This document shows positions 9,395 to 17,700 of a stretch of 64,000 nt of DNA, piece by piece. The notes beneath the pieces were generated by a model. The model was not told the DNA's origin and made no database searches. It saw only the letters and a program-made list of their open reading frames with translations. The DNA is from Emergencia sp. 1XD21-10 (GTDB taxonomy: Bacteria > Bacillota > Clostridia > Peptostreptococcales > Anaerovoracaceae), in NCBI RefSeq assembly GCF_009936045.1, contig NZ_QWEQ01000003.1, positions 1 through 64,000 on the forward strand. The letters run 5' to 3'. The position numbers were made by a program, and so were the translations under genes. Position 1 is the stretch's first letter. Each line of letters starts with the position of its first letter.

Positions 9395-9405
9395 TTGATT
9401 CTCCT

Positions 9406-10107
9406 TTACCAAAAACAAGCAAATACACTGGCACCTACCACTGTGACAAGACCCGCCACCGCAATGGAAAGGCTGCTCATAGCACCTTCAATTTCTCCTA
9501 TTTCTATCGCCTTTGCCGTGCCGACGGCATGAGACGCTGTGCCAAAGCCCACACCCTTTGCGATAGGCTCTTCTATGCGGAACAGTCTGCAAACCGCTTC
9601 GCCGAACATATTTCCTAAAATCCCCGTAATGATTATGACGGCTACCGTAATCGTGACATAGCCGCCCAGCGTTTCCGAAACACCCATGCCAATAGCTGTC
9701 GTAATAGATTTTGGCAGTAGAGTCACATAAGTTTCGTGGCTGAGGCCAAAGAGGACTGCCATAGCAAGTATGGAGACAAGGCTTGTCAAACAGCCTGCAA
9801 TAATTCCAGCCATAACTGCTTTCCAGTTCTTTTTCAAAAGACTCATCTGTTCGTACATAGGAATGGCAAGACATACTGTAGCCGGCGTCAGCAAATAACT
9901 AATATACTTTGCACCTTCGTAATATGTATCGTAGTCCATATCTAAAAGCAGAAGCGCACCGATAATCAGCACCGTTGCGATCAAAATGGGGTTAAACAGG
10001 GGAATTTTCAGCTTTTTCTTTGCAATTTGTCCAATTTCAAAGCAGAGCAGCGTAAGCCCCACGCCGAAGAATACAGACTCAATCAGAATATCATTCATCA
10101 GCTTCAC
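9406..10107 (-). CDS. lrgB: LrgB/CidB-family membrane protein
   Basis: A 233-residue hydrophobic protein with about seven membrane segments. The LPKSITTAIGMGVSETLGGY and GFGTASHAVGTAKAIEIGE motifs are signatures of the LrgB family, which works with LrgA in murein hydrolase control or, in recent work, as a carboxylate/pyruvate transport system. It overlaps lrgA by 17 bp; an internal ATG at 10098 is an alternative start. Confidence 0.92.
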   Translation of the reverse strand: MKLMNDILIESVFFGVGLTLLCFEIGQIAKKKLKIPLFNPILIATVLIIGALLLLDMDYDTYYEGAKYISYLLTPATVCLAIPMYEQMSLLKKNWKAVMAGIIAGCLTSLVSILAMAVLFGLSHETYVTLLPKSITTAIGMGVSETLGGYVTITVAVIIITGILGNMFGEAVCRLFRIEEPIAKGVGFGTASHAVGTAKAIEIGEIEGAMSSLSIAVAGLVTVVGASVFACFW

Positions 10108-10450
10108 CGCCTTTTCGAATCACAAACTGGGTCACTCTGCCGGAGACCGCCATCACTACTACAGTTGAAATGACGGTGATGCAAATAACTGGAATCCACA
10201 CCGGCTTCAGTACGCCCCAGGATTCCAGAAGCCCTACTGCCGCAGGCACAAACATCAGCGGCATAATCTCTACCATAAACGTTCCGGTCTCTCTGACCGC
10301 TTCCAGAGGAATAATCCCACTCAAAAGACATATCAGCATAATTACCAGTCCATAAATGCTGGCAGGTACCGGAAGCGGAAGTAAAAAGTTAAGCATCTCT
10401 CCTGCAAAAGAAACTATCATTACAATTAAAACCTGTCGTATATATTTCAT
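10091..10450 (-). CDS. lrgA: LrgA/CidA-family holin-like protein
   Basis: A 119-residue protein with four predicted membrane segments and the family motif LPLPVPASIYGLVIMLICLL. It forms a membrane complex with LrgB, encoded immediately downstream. No LytSR-type two-component genes are next to it, so its control is not visible here. Confidence 0.9.
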   Translation of the reverse strand: MKYIRQVLIVMIVSFAGEMLNFLLPLPVPASIYGLVIMLICLLSGIIPLEAVRETGTFMVEIMPLMFVPAAVGLLESWGVLKPVWIPVICITVISTVVVMAVSGRVTQFVIRKGGEADE

Positions 10451-10587
10451 TGATTTCCTCGTTTCTATCTAAAATTGCAGCTTGTCCCTCTGCCGCAATT
10501 TAATAGTATATCACCTTGCCGAAAAAAAGCAACCGTCTTTCCCTCTTCACATGAAGAAGGAATCTCGACAAGTTTATCAATGGGAAG

Positions 10588-10833
10588 CTTAACCTAAATT
10601 TTGTTTTTATACCAAAAATGTATAAATCTAACGGCAAATCTTAACCTAAAATGAAAAAGTATTAAAAAAGTGTATAAGAGAAACTTGAAACATGGTCGAA
10701 ACATCCTTGTAAACGAAACATTTGCCAAAGGAATGCAAGTGCTTTATACACTTTTTTAGCTTTTTTAAATTCTCGGTTAAAATTTTGGTGTTCTCTTATA
10801 CACTTTTTTTTAAAATTTCTATTTTAGGTTAAA
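10588..10833. repeat. Four-unit inverted-repeat array (CTTAACC/CTTATAC type)
   Basis: This array fills most of the gap 10451-10845. It holds four 39-bp units at 10588-10626, 10640-10678, 10743-10781 and 10795-10833. Units 1 and 2 run CTTAACCTAAA... to ...GTATAAG (GTATAAA in unit 1); units 3 and 4 are the reverse complement (CTTATACAC... to ...GGTTAAA), so the whole array is a large imperfect palindrome. Starts are 52, 103 and 52 bp apart. It ends 13 bp from the stop of the Rieske flavoprotein gene. The centre (10684-10739) has a further ACTTG/CAAGT dyad. There are no target duplications and no ORF. Confidence 0.75.
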
Positions 10834-10845
10834 CTCTTGTTCCTT

Positions 10846-12207
10846 CTAAATCCTTTTTTTCATATCCATTTGCGCCGGATTATCAATCAATTTTCCATCC
10901 CCTGCAAATCTTGAACCGTGGCAAGGGCAATCCCAGGTTTTCTCCGCCGTATTCCATTTCAGCGCACAGCCAAGATGGGTACAGCGAGGTGCAGTTGGCC
11001 GCATAAAATTTTTTGTCGTCTCAAAACCGTTTACCAAGAGCTGCGGTCTCAGTATCGTCCGCTGAGGTGAAAACACCCTTCCAATCTCCCGATCCAGTTC
11101 TCCGGTCAGGGCCATTGCCGCTGTCATCGCGCCGGTCATCCCCCACTTGTTAAAACCCGTCGCCACCAGCAGCCCGTCCTTTTTTCGACTATAGCTGCCA
11201 ACGTAAGGAACTTCATCTAACGTCATGCAGTCCTGCGCCGCCCATGCTGCCACTTCCCGGCTGCCCGGATAAAGGCGCTTTGCCTGCTGTCTCAGCTGTT
11301 CAAAAGCCGCATGGCTGGTTCCGGTTCTGCCACCTCCTCCGCCTAAAAGTAAATAGTCGTCATAGGTTCTAAAGGATAGATCCAGAGGATTACCCTTTTC
11401 ACCGCCATTTCCGATATACATGCCGCAGACCTGCTGCATTTCTGCCTTTCCCTCGTCATTCTGTGCTGAAAGCGCTAACACATAGGACCGGCTCTGGTAC
11501 ATCTTCATAAAATACATGCCTCTGCGGTCAATAAACGGAAAGTGGGTTGCGATAATTACCTTATCCGCATGAATCCTTATATCCCGACCCCAGCCATTTA
11601 TAACAAAAGCCTGCCAGCCAAAACGCTGCTTCTTTACGTCGCTTACAAAACTGTGCTCGTAAATTGCCTGCCCCTTGGCAATCTCTGACGCAAATTTCAG
11701 CGGGTGAAACTGGGCCTGCCCCTTCACCTTAACTGCACAGGCTGCCAGCAGCGGTATATCCACATGCTCCGTGTAGGATACTTTTCCGCCAACCTCTGTG
11801 ATAGCCTCAATCTCAGAAAGTACCGCACCCACATCGTTCATCGTGTAAACGTAGTTATCCTTCTCTTCAAAATCACATGGGATACGCACAGCTAAACGTC
11901 TGTACATCTCTATCGCTTTCTCATTTGCCGATAGATATGCTGCGGTCTTTTCCCTGCCAAAACGAGCAAGGCGTTTTCTGTAGGAAAGTCCATGAAAGGC
12001 GGTAATCTTTGCCGTCGTATTTTTCGTCACACCGCCTGCGATAGTATCCTTCTCCACCACCGCGTAGTTCGCCCCTTGCTCATTCAAAAAATGACCAATT
12101 AAAAGACCGCACATACCGCCGCCAACCACCAGCACATCTACTTTCATATCATGCTCTGCCGTGGGAAATTCCGGCATCTTGATATCTTTTGTCCAGATTG
12201 ATTCCAT
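10846..12207 (-). CDS. FAD-dependent oxidoreductase with C-terminal Rieske domain
   Basis: About 453 residues. The N-terminal DAO/GlpD-type FAD domain has VDVLVVGGGMCGLLIGHFL and ends with VPYVGSYSRKKDGLLVATGFNKWGM. The C-terminal Rieske [2Fe-2S] domain has CTHLGC and CPCHGSRF as the Cys-His ligand pairs. Homologues are soluble oxidoreductases of unknown substrate. I place the start at the ATG at 12207, eight bases after GGAGG; the TTG at 12222 lies within that ribosome site. The gene stands alone, preceded by a terminator. Confidence 0.88.
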   Translation of the reverse strand: MESIWTKDIKMPEFPTAEHDMKVDVLVVGGGMCGLLIGHFLNEQGANYAVVEKDTIAGGVTKNTTAKITAFHGLSYRKRLARFGREKTAAYLSANEKAIEMYRRLAVRIPCDFEEKDNYVYTMNDVGAVLSEIEAITEVGGKVSYTEHVDIPLLAACAVKVKGQAQFHPLKFASEIAKGQAIYEHSFVSDVKKQRFGWQAFVINGWGRDIRIHADKVIIATHFPFIDRRGMYFMKMYQSRSYVLALSAQNDEGKAEMQQVCGMYIGNGGEKGNPLDLSFRTYDDYLLLGGGGGRTGTSHAAFEQLRQQAKRLYPGSREVAAWAAQDCMTLDEVPYVGSYSRKKDGLLVATGFNKWGMTGAMTAAMALTGELDREIGRVFSPQRTILRPQLLVNGFETTKNFMRPTAPRCTHLGCALKWNTAEKTWDCPCHGSRFAGDGKLIDNPAQMDMKKRI

Positions 12208-12287
12208 TGCAATAACCTCCAAATACCCCTATTGTGCCACCAGTGTGCTTTTTTATAACAATATCTAAAAATTAACAGAATCTCAAT

Positions 12288-12350
12288 AAAAAAGCTGTAC
12301 AACAATCTAACCTCACTTGTTTGAGACTGTTATACAGCTTTTATTTTATT
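12288..12350. terminator. Bidirectional terminator downstream of pilT
   Basis: AAAAAAGCTGTA (12288-12299) pairs with TACAGCTTTT (12333-12342), with T-rich flanks on both strands. It ends the pilus operon on the minus strand. Confidence 0.75.
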
Positions 12351-12378
12351 TTAATACGCAGTCCAAAGTGGTCCTTCC

Positions 12379-13437
12379 TTATCCCAACCGTCTCTGCATC
12401 TGTTCTGCATTGTCCGCATAGATAAGTGCCGTATCCTTACTAATCTCACCATTTTTACAAAGAGTCAAGATAGACTGATCCATGGATAACATACCCTCAT
12501 TTGCCCCTGCGGCAATTGCGTTGTTAATCTGGTGGCTCTTGTTATCTCGAATCAAACTCTTGATTGCATTATTCATATGCATGATTTCAAAAGCCGGCAC
12601 CAGATTTCCAGAAGTGCCTGGCAGCAGCTGCTGTGATACGACTGTGCGAAGCACCATGCTCAACTGGGTTCTCACCTGTGCCTGCTGCTCACTTGGGAAA
12701 GAATCCACAATTCTGTCGATGGTATTTACAGTTCCTTTCGTGTGCAGCGTTGCAATAATCAAATGCCCTGTTTCCGCTGCGGTCATGGCTGTACGAATCG
12801 TCTCGTGGTCACGCATTTCTCCCAGCAAAATCACATCCGGTGCCTGGCGCAGGCAAGCACGAAGTCCGGAAAGATAGTCCTCCGTATCAATAGAAATTTC
12901 TCTCTGGCTTACAATGCTCCTGTCATTTCTGTGCAGGTACTCGATGGGATTTTCCATGGTAATGATGTGGCATTCTCTGGTGTGATTGATTCGGTCAATG
13001 ATACATGCCTGAGTCGTAGATTTCCCGCTTCCTGCAGTACCCGTCACCAGAATCAGCCCGTGACTTGCCTCCGACAGTTCCATCACCTGAGCCGGAATCC
13101 CCATTTCTTTCCAATCAGGAATCCCAAAAGCAACCACACGCACGACAGCCGCCATCGAGCCGCGCTGCTGATAGGTATTTACACGAAATCGCGCCAGTCC
13201 CGGCACAGAGAAGGAAAAGTCATCATCACCGCAACTCAAAAAATGCTCCATGGGTCTTCCCGCTTTTTCGTAAATCTCTGTGACCAGTTTTGCGCTGGTA
13301 TCCGGAAGAACTCGCTCTTCACCAATAGGTGTCACGCTTTTGTCCAGTTTCACGCAAACTGGACCGCCTGCCACAATAAAAATATCCGAAGCTCCGCATT
13401 CGACTGCTTTACCTAAATAATTCATCAAATCTGCCAT
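12379..13437 (-). CDS. pilT: PilT-type pilus retraction ATPase
   Basis: About 352 residues with Walker A (VTGTAGSGKSTT), Asp box, Walker B (DVILLGEMRD), His box (HLIIATLHT) and the C-terminal AIRNLIRE-like motif (NAIKSLIRDNK) that marks PilT among secretion ATPases. It would power pilus retraction and twitching. The ATG at 13437 has AGGAGG eight bases upstream; the TTG at 13443 is too close to it. It is last in a pilus operon, where no PilB assembly ATPase is encoded. Confidence 0.9.
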   Translation of the reverse strand: MADLMNYLGKAVECGASDIFIVAGGPVCVKLDKSVTPIGEERVLPDTSAKLVTEIYEKAGRPMEHFLSCGDDDFSFSVPGLARFRVNTYQQRGSMAAVVRVVAFGIPDWKEMGIPAQVMELSEASHGLILVTGTAGSGKSTTQACIIDRINHTRECHIITMENPIEYLHRNDRSIVSQREISIDTEDYLSGLRACLRQAPDVILLGEMRDHETIRTAMTAAETGHLIIATLHTKGTVNTIDRIVDSFPSEQQAQVRTQLSMVLRTVVSQQLLPGTSGNLVPAFEIMHMNNAIKSLIRDNKSHQINNAIAAGANEGMLSMDQSILTLCKNGEISKDTALIYADNAEQMQRRLG

Positions 13438-13453
13438 AATCAAATCCTCCTGG

Positions 13454-13885
13454 TCACTCGTTTTCTATGCTGTCTTCAGGTTCCGTGCCGTCCCAAACAG
13501 GAAGGTTTTCATCAATCTCCTCATCTCTACTGGTTTCCACTCGCCAATGTTCTATCGTATAATCGGCTCCGTTAAACCGAATCGAAACTTTTAGGTTTTG
13601 GTTCTCCGAAATCGGACAGGTATAAGTATATCTGTTTCCCCTAATTGTTACATGCTCCGGCACTTTGCCCTGACGAATCTGCGCCAGTATTTCTTCCGCA
13701 CGAGAATCCGCTTCATAGTAGTCTGACACAGCCTTTGCCGAAGCCTTACTGAGTCTCTCATCTGCCCGCACCGTGGAAAGACTGAGCAGCGAAAACACAG
13801 TCAGGCACAATACTGCAAAGATGACCAAAAGGGATGTTCCCCCTACTGCAGGCGGCGAAAATGATTCTTTGCTGATTTTTCTCAT
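13454..13885 (-). CDS. Pilin-like protein of the pilus locus
   Basis: About 143 residues with a single hydrophobic helix near the N-terminus (GGTSLLVIFAVLCLTVFSLLSLSTV) and an acidic C-terminus. The body (RAEEILAQIRQGKVPE) suggests a pseudopilin-like minor subunit, but I see no clear prepilin cleavage site. The ATG at 13885 shares one base with the upstream stop (TAATG) and is preceded by GGAGG. Assignment rests on its shape and position. Confidence 0.6.
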   Translation of the reverse strand: MRKISKESFSPPAVGGTSLLVIFAVLCLTVFSLLSLSTVRADERLSKASAKAVSDYYEADSRAEEILAQIRQGKVPEHVTIRGNRYTYTCPISENQNLKVSIRFNGADYTIEHWRVETSRDEEIDENLPVWDGTEPEDSIENE

Positions 13886-14313
13886 TACTCCACCTCCCGA
13901 TTCTGCCACGATACCGGCATGCTGAACAGAAGCTCTCCCTCAGCATCATATACTGCAATCTCCGCACTCTGCAAATATGCTATGTCCGTATCCTTATAAC
14001 TGAGCTGCAAGCGGAATGCTGCCTCCATCTCACCCTTACTATCTTCGAACGGTTTCCATTTTTCATTGTAAAATATCTGGCCGCCTTCCTCTCCTAAGTT
14101 TGCGCCCATTTCACGAAAATAGGTCTCTCCATCGCCAGCTTTCATGGACTCCGCTGCATTCTGCACTTCCACGACTGCCCGGTCACGGCAAATGCTTTCC
14201 TCAGAAATCTCTTTGGAAGTTGTAAAAGCCTGCAAGCACAAAACTGCCGCAAGGGCAAATACCAGCAGCATAATCATCTGCTCTATCATCACTAGAGGTG
14301 CTTTGCTTCTCAT
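13885..14313 (-). CDS. Pilin-like protein of the pilus locus
   Basis: A 142-residue protein with an N-terminal hydrophobic segment (MIEQMIMLLVFALAAVLCLQAF) after a short basic leader, then a soluble domain. It resembles a minor pseudopilin in outline only. It overlaps the upstream gene by 4 bp and the downstream gene by 1 bp, so the set is translationally coupled. Confidence 0.6.
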   Translation of the reverse strand: MRSKAPLVMIEQMIMLLVFALAAVLCLQAFTTSKEISEESICRDRAVVEVQNAAESMKAGDGETYFREMGANLGEEGGQIFYNEKWKPFEDSKGEMEAAFRLQLSYKDTDIAYLQSAEIAVYDAEGELLFSMPVSWQNREVE

Positions 14314-14801
14314 GACGCTGCCTCCTCTCCGCTTCGCAGAGTCAAAACCATAACAGTCTCAGCCTCCTGCGTTCCTTCATTTCCGTAGGAAATTTCCAGT
14401 CTTCGACCCTTCATAGAGAGGGAAAACTTGGAAATCGGCATAATTTTCTCTCCATCTTCTGGCGCCAGCTGTGCTCCTTCGGCACAAAAAAGTTCCATCA
14501 AATAGCCGTCATAACTATAAATTAAAGTTACATAAGTATTTCCTTCAATTTCTTTCGCAAGGGAAAGCGCATTTCCATCCCCAAAATCGGTTACAGAAAC
14601 ACTGTTCATATCATCATTTTGACGCACCTGAGTCGCAATGTACTGTCCGCAAACTCGGCTGTCATACGCAATCCTGTCCTTGGTTGTCAAACCGTTGTAT
14701 GCATCAGCGCCTGCAAGCAAAGCAATTAGCAGGCATACTGCAAATACACCAAACAGCAATAAGGCGATTAGACCTTCTAAATGATTCTTCTGTATCTTCA
14801 T
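14310..14801 (-). CDS. DUF4860-type pilus-locus protein
   Basis: A 163-residue protein with an N-terminal membrane helix (LEGLIALLLFGVFAVCLLIALLAG). The soluble part (DRIAYDSRVCGQYIATQVRQNDD ... SYDGYLMELFCAEGA) matches my recollection of DUF4860, a family found in clostridial type IV pilus clusters. It overlaps both neighbours by 4 bp. Confidence 0.65.
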   Translation of the reverse strand: MKIQKNHLEGLIALLLFGVFAVCLLIALLAGADAYNGLTTKDRIAYDSRVCGQYIATQVRQNDDMNSVSVTDFGDGNALSLAKEIEGNTYVTLIYSYDGYLMELFCAEGAQLAPEDGEKIMPISKFSLSMKGRRLEISYGNEGTQEAETVMVLTLRSGEEAAS

Positions 14802-15121
14802 TGATCATTCTCCAGTACTGTAATATCCGGCATCAGGTTATCGGCAATCACCATATAGTGCACCGTGTAACGCTCCTCGTCAATTTGAACGCCATAATGT
14901 TCCTTCAGGTATTCAAGACTTGGAGGGTATGCTCCTTCAGCAGCATAGCACGCCACACAGTTTCGTCTGATGGCCTCTTGCAGCTGCTCCAAACTTTCTT
15001 GATTTCTACCGCTATCCAGGCTATTAAACGCTGTCGCAAAGCACAAAAGCACGCAAACTGCAACGGCCGGAAGCAGCAGTCCCTTTATCAGTCCACTCCA
15101 TTTGGAAAATTTTCTTTTCAT
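14798..15121 (-). CDS. Major pilin-like protein candidate
   Basis: About 107 residues with a basic N-terminus and hydrophobic helix (GLLLPAVAVCVLLCFATAF), then a short domain with YPPSLEYLKEHYGV, a motif shared with type II/IV pseudopilins of the GspG type. The ATG at 15121 follows GGCGG by eight bases; a GTG at 15130 is the alternative. It directly follows pilC. Confidence 0.6.
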   Translation of the reverse strand: MKRKFSKWSGLIKGLLLPAVAVCVLLCFATAFNSLDSGRNQESLEQLQEAIRRNCVACYAAEGAYPPSLEYLKEHYGVQIDEERYTVHYMVIADNLMPDITVLENDQ

Positions 15122-15136
15122 CCTTTGCACCGCCTA

Positions 15137-16171
15137 TTAACCAATTGCTGACATAATATGCATAAGCGGAAGCATTACAGAAAGGAGAATCAGCCCTACC
15201 AGAAGTGCACAAACCAGCACCAGTGCAGGTTCTACCTTGCCGACCATCGCTTCAATCGCAAACTCGCTCTCTTCAGATAAATCTGCAGCAATTTTTTCTA
15301 CGGTTGCGTCCATGGTGCCGCTTTTCTGACCCAGTTCCATCAGTCTGCAGGAAGCCGCCGGAAGCATTCCGCTTTCCTGCATGGCAGCATTCAGGCTCTT
15401 TCCCTCATCGATTAGATTTCTGCAAGTTTCGCAGCGCATTTTCGCCCCTGGAACGTCACAAAGCAGTTCCGCAGAAAGTTCCAGCGCTTCCTCTGTCTGA
15501 AGTCCGCTGGATACACCCATAGCAAATGCCTGAATCAGCCTGGAAGTATTTAACTGACGAAAGATGCCCTTATCGCCGCGGCTGTTTCTCCATGCGCCGA
15601 GAAACTTCTCACGAAAGCTTCCAATCGCTGCAAAAGCCACCAGGAAAATCATCACAGCGGCTAAAAGAATCCATAAAACCGGCATTGCCTTATCAAGCCA
15701 GCGTCCCAGCATCAAAAGTCCGCCGCCAACACCGGTGAGTTGTCCGCCTAAAGACGCATATACATCATCAAAAATTGGGAGCACCTTTACCAATAAAATG
15801 CCTATTACAATCAGCATTAAAACCAGCATAACTGCAGGATAAAGAAGCGCGCTCTTAATACGCTTATTCAATCTGACGCGGCGCTCATAATATGTAGCCA
15901 AGGCCGTCAGCGCTTCCTCGGTACGACCTGCATGCTCGCCCACATCAATCAGCCCGCATACATATGCCGGAAACCTGCCGCTTTCACGAAAACACTCTGA
16001 AAGAGATACTCCATCGTCTGCCTTTTGCGCCATACCCTCCAAAATTTCTTTGTAGTCTGCTTCTTCTGACAGCAGCGCCAACGCATCCCCCACGGGAATT
16101 CCTGCATGAAACAGCAAAGAAAGTTCAAGGCATAAAGCTGCTATCATCTCATTTGAAAGTATTTGATTCAT
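15137..16171 (-). CDS. pilC: Type II secretion/type IV pilus inner-membrane protein PilC (GspF)
   Basis: About 344 residues with two GspF domains, each followed by membrane segments. Typical motifs are ALLYPAVMLVLMLIVIGIL after the first domain and VGKVEPALVLVCALLVGLILLSVMLPL at the end. PilC is the membrane platform of the pilus machine. I prefer the ATG at 16171 (after GAGGACGG) to the one at 16195, which has no ribosome site. It is the first gene of the operon. Confidence 0.85.
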   Translation of the reverse strand: MNQILSNEMIAALCLELSLLFHAGIPVGDALALLSEEADYKEILEGMAQKADDGVSLSECFRESGRFPAYVCGLIDVGEHAGRTEEALTALATYYERRVRLNKRIKSALLYPAVMLVLMLIVIGILLVKVLPIFDDVYASLGGQLTGVGGGLLMLGRWLDKAMPVLWILLAAVMIFLVAFAAIGSFREKFLGAWRNSRGDKGIFRQLNTSRLIQAFAMGVSSGLQTEEALELSAELLCDVPGAKMRCETCRNLIDEGKSLNAAMQESGMLPAASCRLMELGQKSGTMDATVEKIAADLSEESEFAIEAMVGKVEPALVLVCALLVGLILLSVMLPLMHIMSAIG

Positions 16172-16219
16172 AATTATTCCGTCCTCGTCTTTCATTCTAA
16201 AAAGTTTTAAATGCGCAAC

Positions 16220-16256
16220 AAATCGTTAGGTTGCTTTAACAGCTCCCTAACGATTT
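16220..16256. terminator. Terminator-like hairpin
   Basis: AAATCGTTAGG (16220-16230) pairs perfectly with CCTAACGATTT (16246-16256). The T-run after it on the minus strand is short, so termination downstream of the transglutaminase gene is likely but may be partial. Confidence 0.6.
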
Positions 16257-16269
16257 ATTTCGCAGTTTT

Positions 16270-17268
16270 TTAATAGAAAAGTTTTGGTGCATAGTTGCTT
16301 CCGTCACCGACGTATTTCTTGATAGATTTACTATTCTTAGCAGAGGAAACGAATGTCGGATCCATACGCTGCCATTTAACACCGTCGAAGTAGATAGCAC
16401 CATCAACCCAGCCTGTATCTTCACTCCATACACTAATCCAGGCATGATATGCACTGCCTGCATATCCTACAACCAGTTTGCACGGAACGCCCTGGCTTCT
16501 CAGCATACCAGTCATCAACGCTGCATAGTCGAAGCAGATTCCCTTTTTCTTTTTCAGAACTTTATCTAAATCAGGAAGATAACCGGACTGCACAGTCTTT
16601 GCAAGCTTGGTATCATAGGATAAATTCTTTATGACATATTTATAAACTTTTTCCACTTTCTTCAGTGGATCTTTGGTTTTGCCTACGACGCTCTTCGCCT
16701 TCTTGACTGTATTAGGCGCATCCTCATAGTTTACATACTGATTCGGACGAATGAACGGTGCAAATTCATCATCAAGAGTTGCCTTGAAGCTTACAGAAAG
16801 CACTGTGGAGTACTTATTGTCCGTTACGTTCTCGAATACCGTAACCTTGTAACTTCCGTTGCCATCTGACAGCGGAAATGTAGTCCACTCGTCTACGTTA
16901 ATGTTATACGTATAAGTTGTAGTCGGACCTGCAACCTGTGTCTTAAGGCGTTTTTTGGTGGAACCGATAAACTTGACCATAACATACCCGTCTTCAACAT
17001 TAGAATAGTCAATGATTGCACGGTCATCCTGCTTCACGCTGGTTCCAGACGGTTCCGGAGTTAATATATTAGGGATGGAAGGCGCTTTCGCTAAGATTGC
17101 CGGTTCATCCGGAATCTCTACATCTTCCGCATCAACAAGTGCAACCTGCTCGATATAAGGAATGTCATCCATAGCTACACTGTCCTCAGAATCCTGCCCG
17201 CAAGCCGTGAGTGATGTCAGAACCAATATCAGCGCCAAAAGCAAGGATAGGGTTTTCTTTATATACAC
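16270..17268 (-). CDS. Transglutaminase-like lipoprotein
   Basis: About 333 residues. A lipoprotein signal (LLLALILVLTSLTAC, cleavage before Cys) is followed by a beta-rich region and a transglutaminase/protease-like core with the Cys-His-Asp triad visible in KGICFDYAALMTGML, SAYHAWISVW and RMDPTF. The protein would be anchored outside the cell membrane; its substrate is unknown. The start is the GTG at 17268, seven bases after GGAGGT. The upstream ATG frame would put about 40 unlikely residues before the signal peptide. Confidence 0.88.
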   Translation of the reverse strand: MYIKKTLSLLLALILVLTSLTACGQDSEDSVAMDDIPYIEQVALVDAEDVEIPDEPAILAKAPSIPNILTPEPSGTSVKQDDRAIIDYSNVEDGYVMVKFIGSTKKRLKTQVAGPTTTYTYNINVDEWTTFPLSDGNGSYKVTVFENVTDNKYSTVLSVSFKATLDDEFAPFIRPNQYVNYEDAPNTVKKAKSVVGKTKDPLKKVEKVYKYVIKNLSYDTKLAKTVQSGYLPDLDKVLKKKKGICFDYAALMTGMLRSQGVPCKLVVGYAGSAYHAWISVWSEDTGWVDGAIYFDGVKWQRMDPTFVSSAKNSKSIKKYVGDGSNYAPKLFY

Positions 17269-17636
17269 AAAATCACCTCCATAAAAATTTGTATCTTTTC
17301 TTCTACGGTTAGAAGTATACCACAGAATTTGCGGAATGAAAACCCCTTTTTTGAAAAAAAATATAATCTTTCCGAACTTTCTTCCCAAGAAAACACCACA
17401 CTTTAATTAAACGTTTATTTTTAGCCATTTATTCTCAATTCAAGTTCGGATATCAATTCGTTTTTTTGGTAAAAAATCCGAAATATCATGTTCAAAAATG
17501 GAAATTTTATACCGTTTTCCATTAAATTCCTCTGGTTAGATTTCGTAGTAACACCTTTCATATTCGTGCAAAATCTAACCGATTTGTATGAAATTATCCC
17601 ATACCATTTTATGTCATACTATCTTTATGCGTGTAA
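17269..17636. other. Intergenic region with evenly spaced dyads
   Basis: No gene is seen in this AT-rich gap. It contains four inverted repeats of different sequence: TTCGGAT/ATCCGAA (17445-17482), AATGGAAA/TTTCCATT (17497-17523), GGTTAGATTT/AAATCTAACC (17534-17580) and GTATGA/TCATAC (17586-17619). Their centres fall about 46 bp apart. The TCCGAACTT at 17371-17379 also pairs with AAGTTCGGA at 17442-17450. The promoter of the transglutaminase gene should lie at the low end of the gap. Confidence 0.45.
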
Positions 17637-17676
17637 ACAAAAAAACAATTCAGCCAGCAAATTCACAGACTGAATT
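17637..17676 (-). terminator. Rho-independent terminator of citX
   Basis: CAATTCAG (17645-17652) pairs with CTGAATTG (17669-17676); on the minus strand it is followed directly by TTTTTTTG. It lies 25 bp past the citX stop. Confidence 0.8.
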
Positions 17677-17700
17677 GACATTTTTAGCCTTTCTATTCTA

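Noticed and set aside
10588-10833. MITE with terminal inverted repeats
   Set aside because: The repeated units also occur inside the element, no target-site duplication is visible, and no transposase in the window has matching ends.
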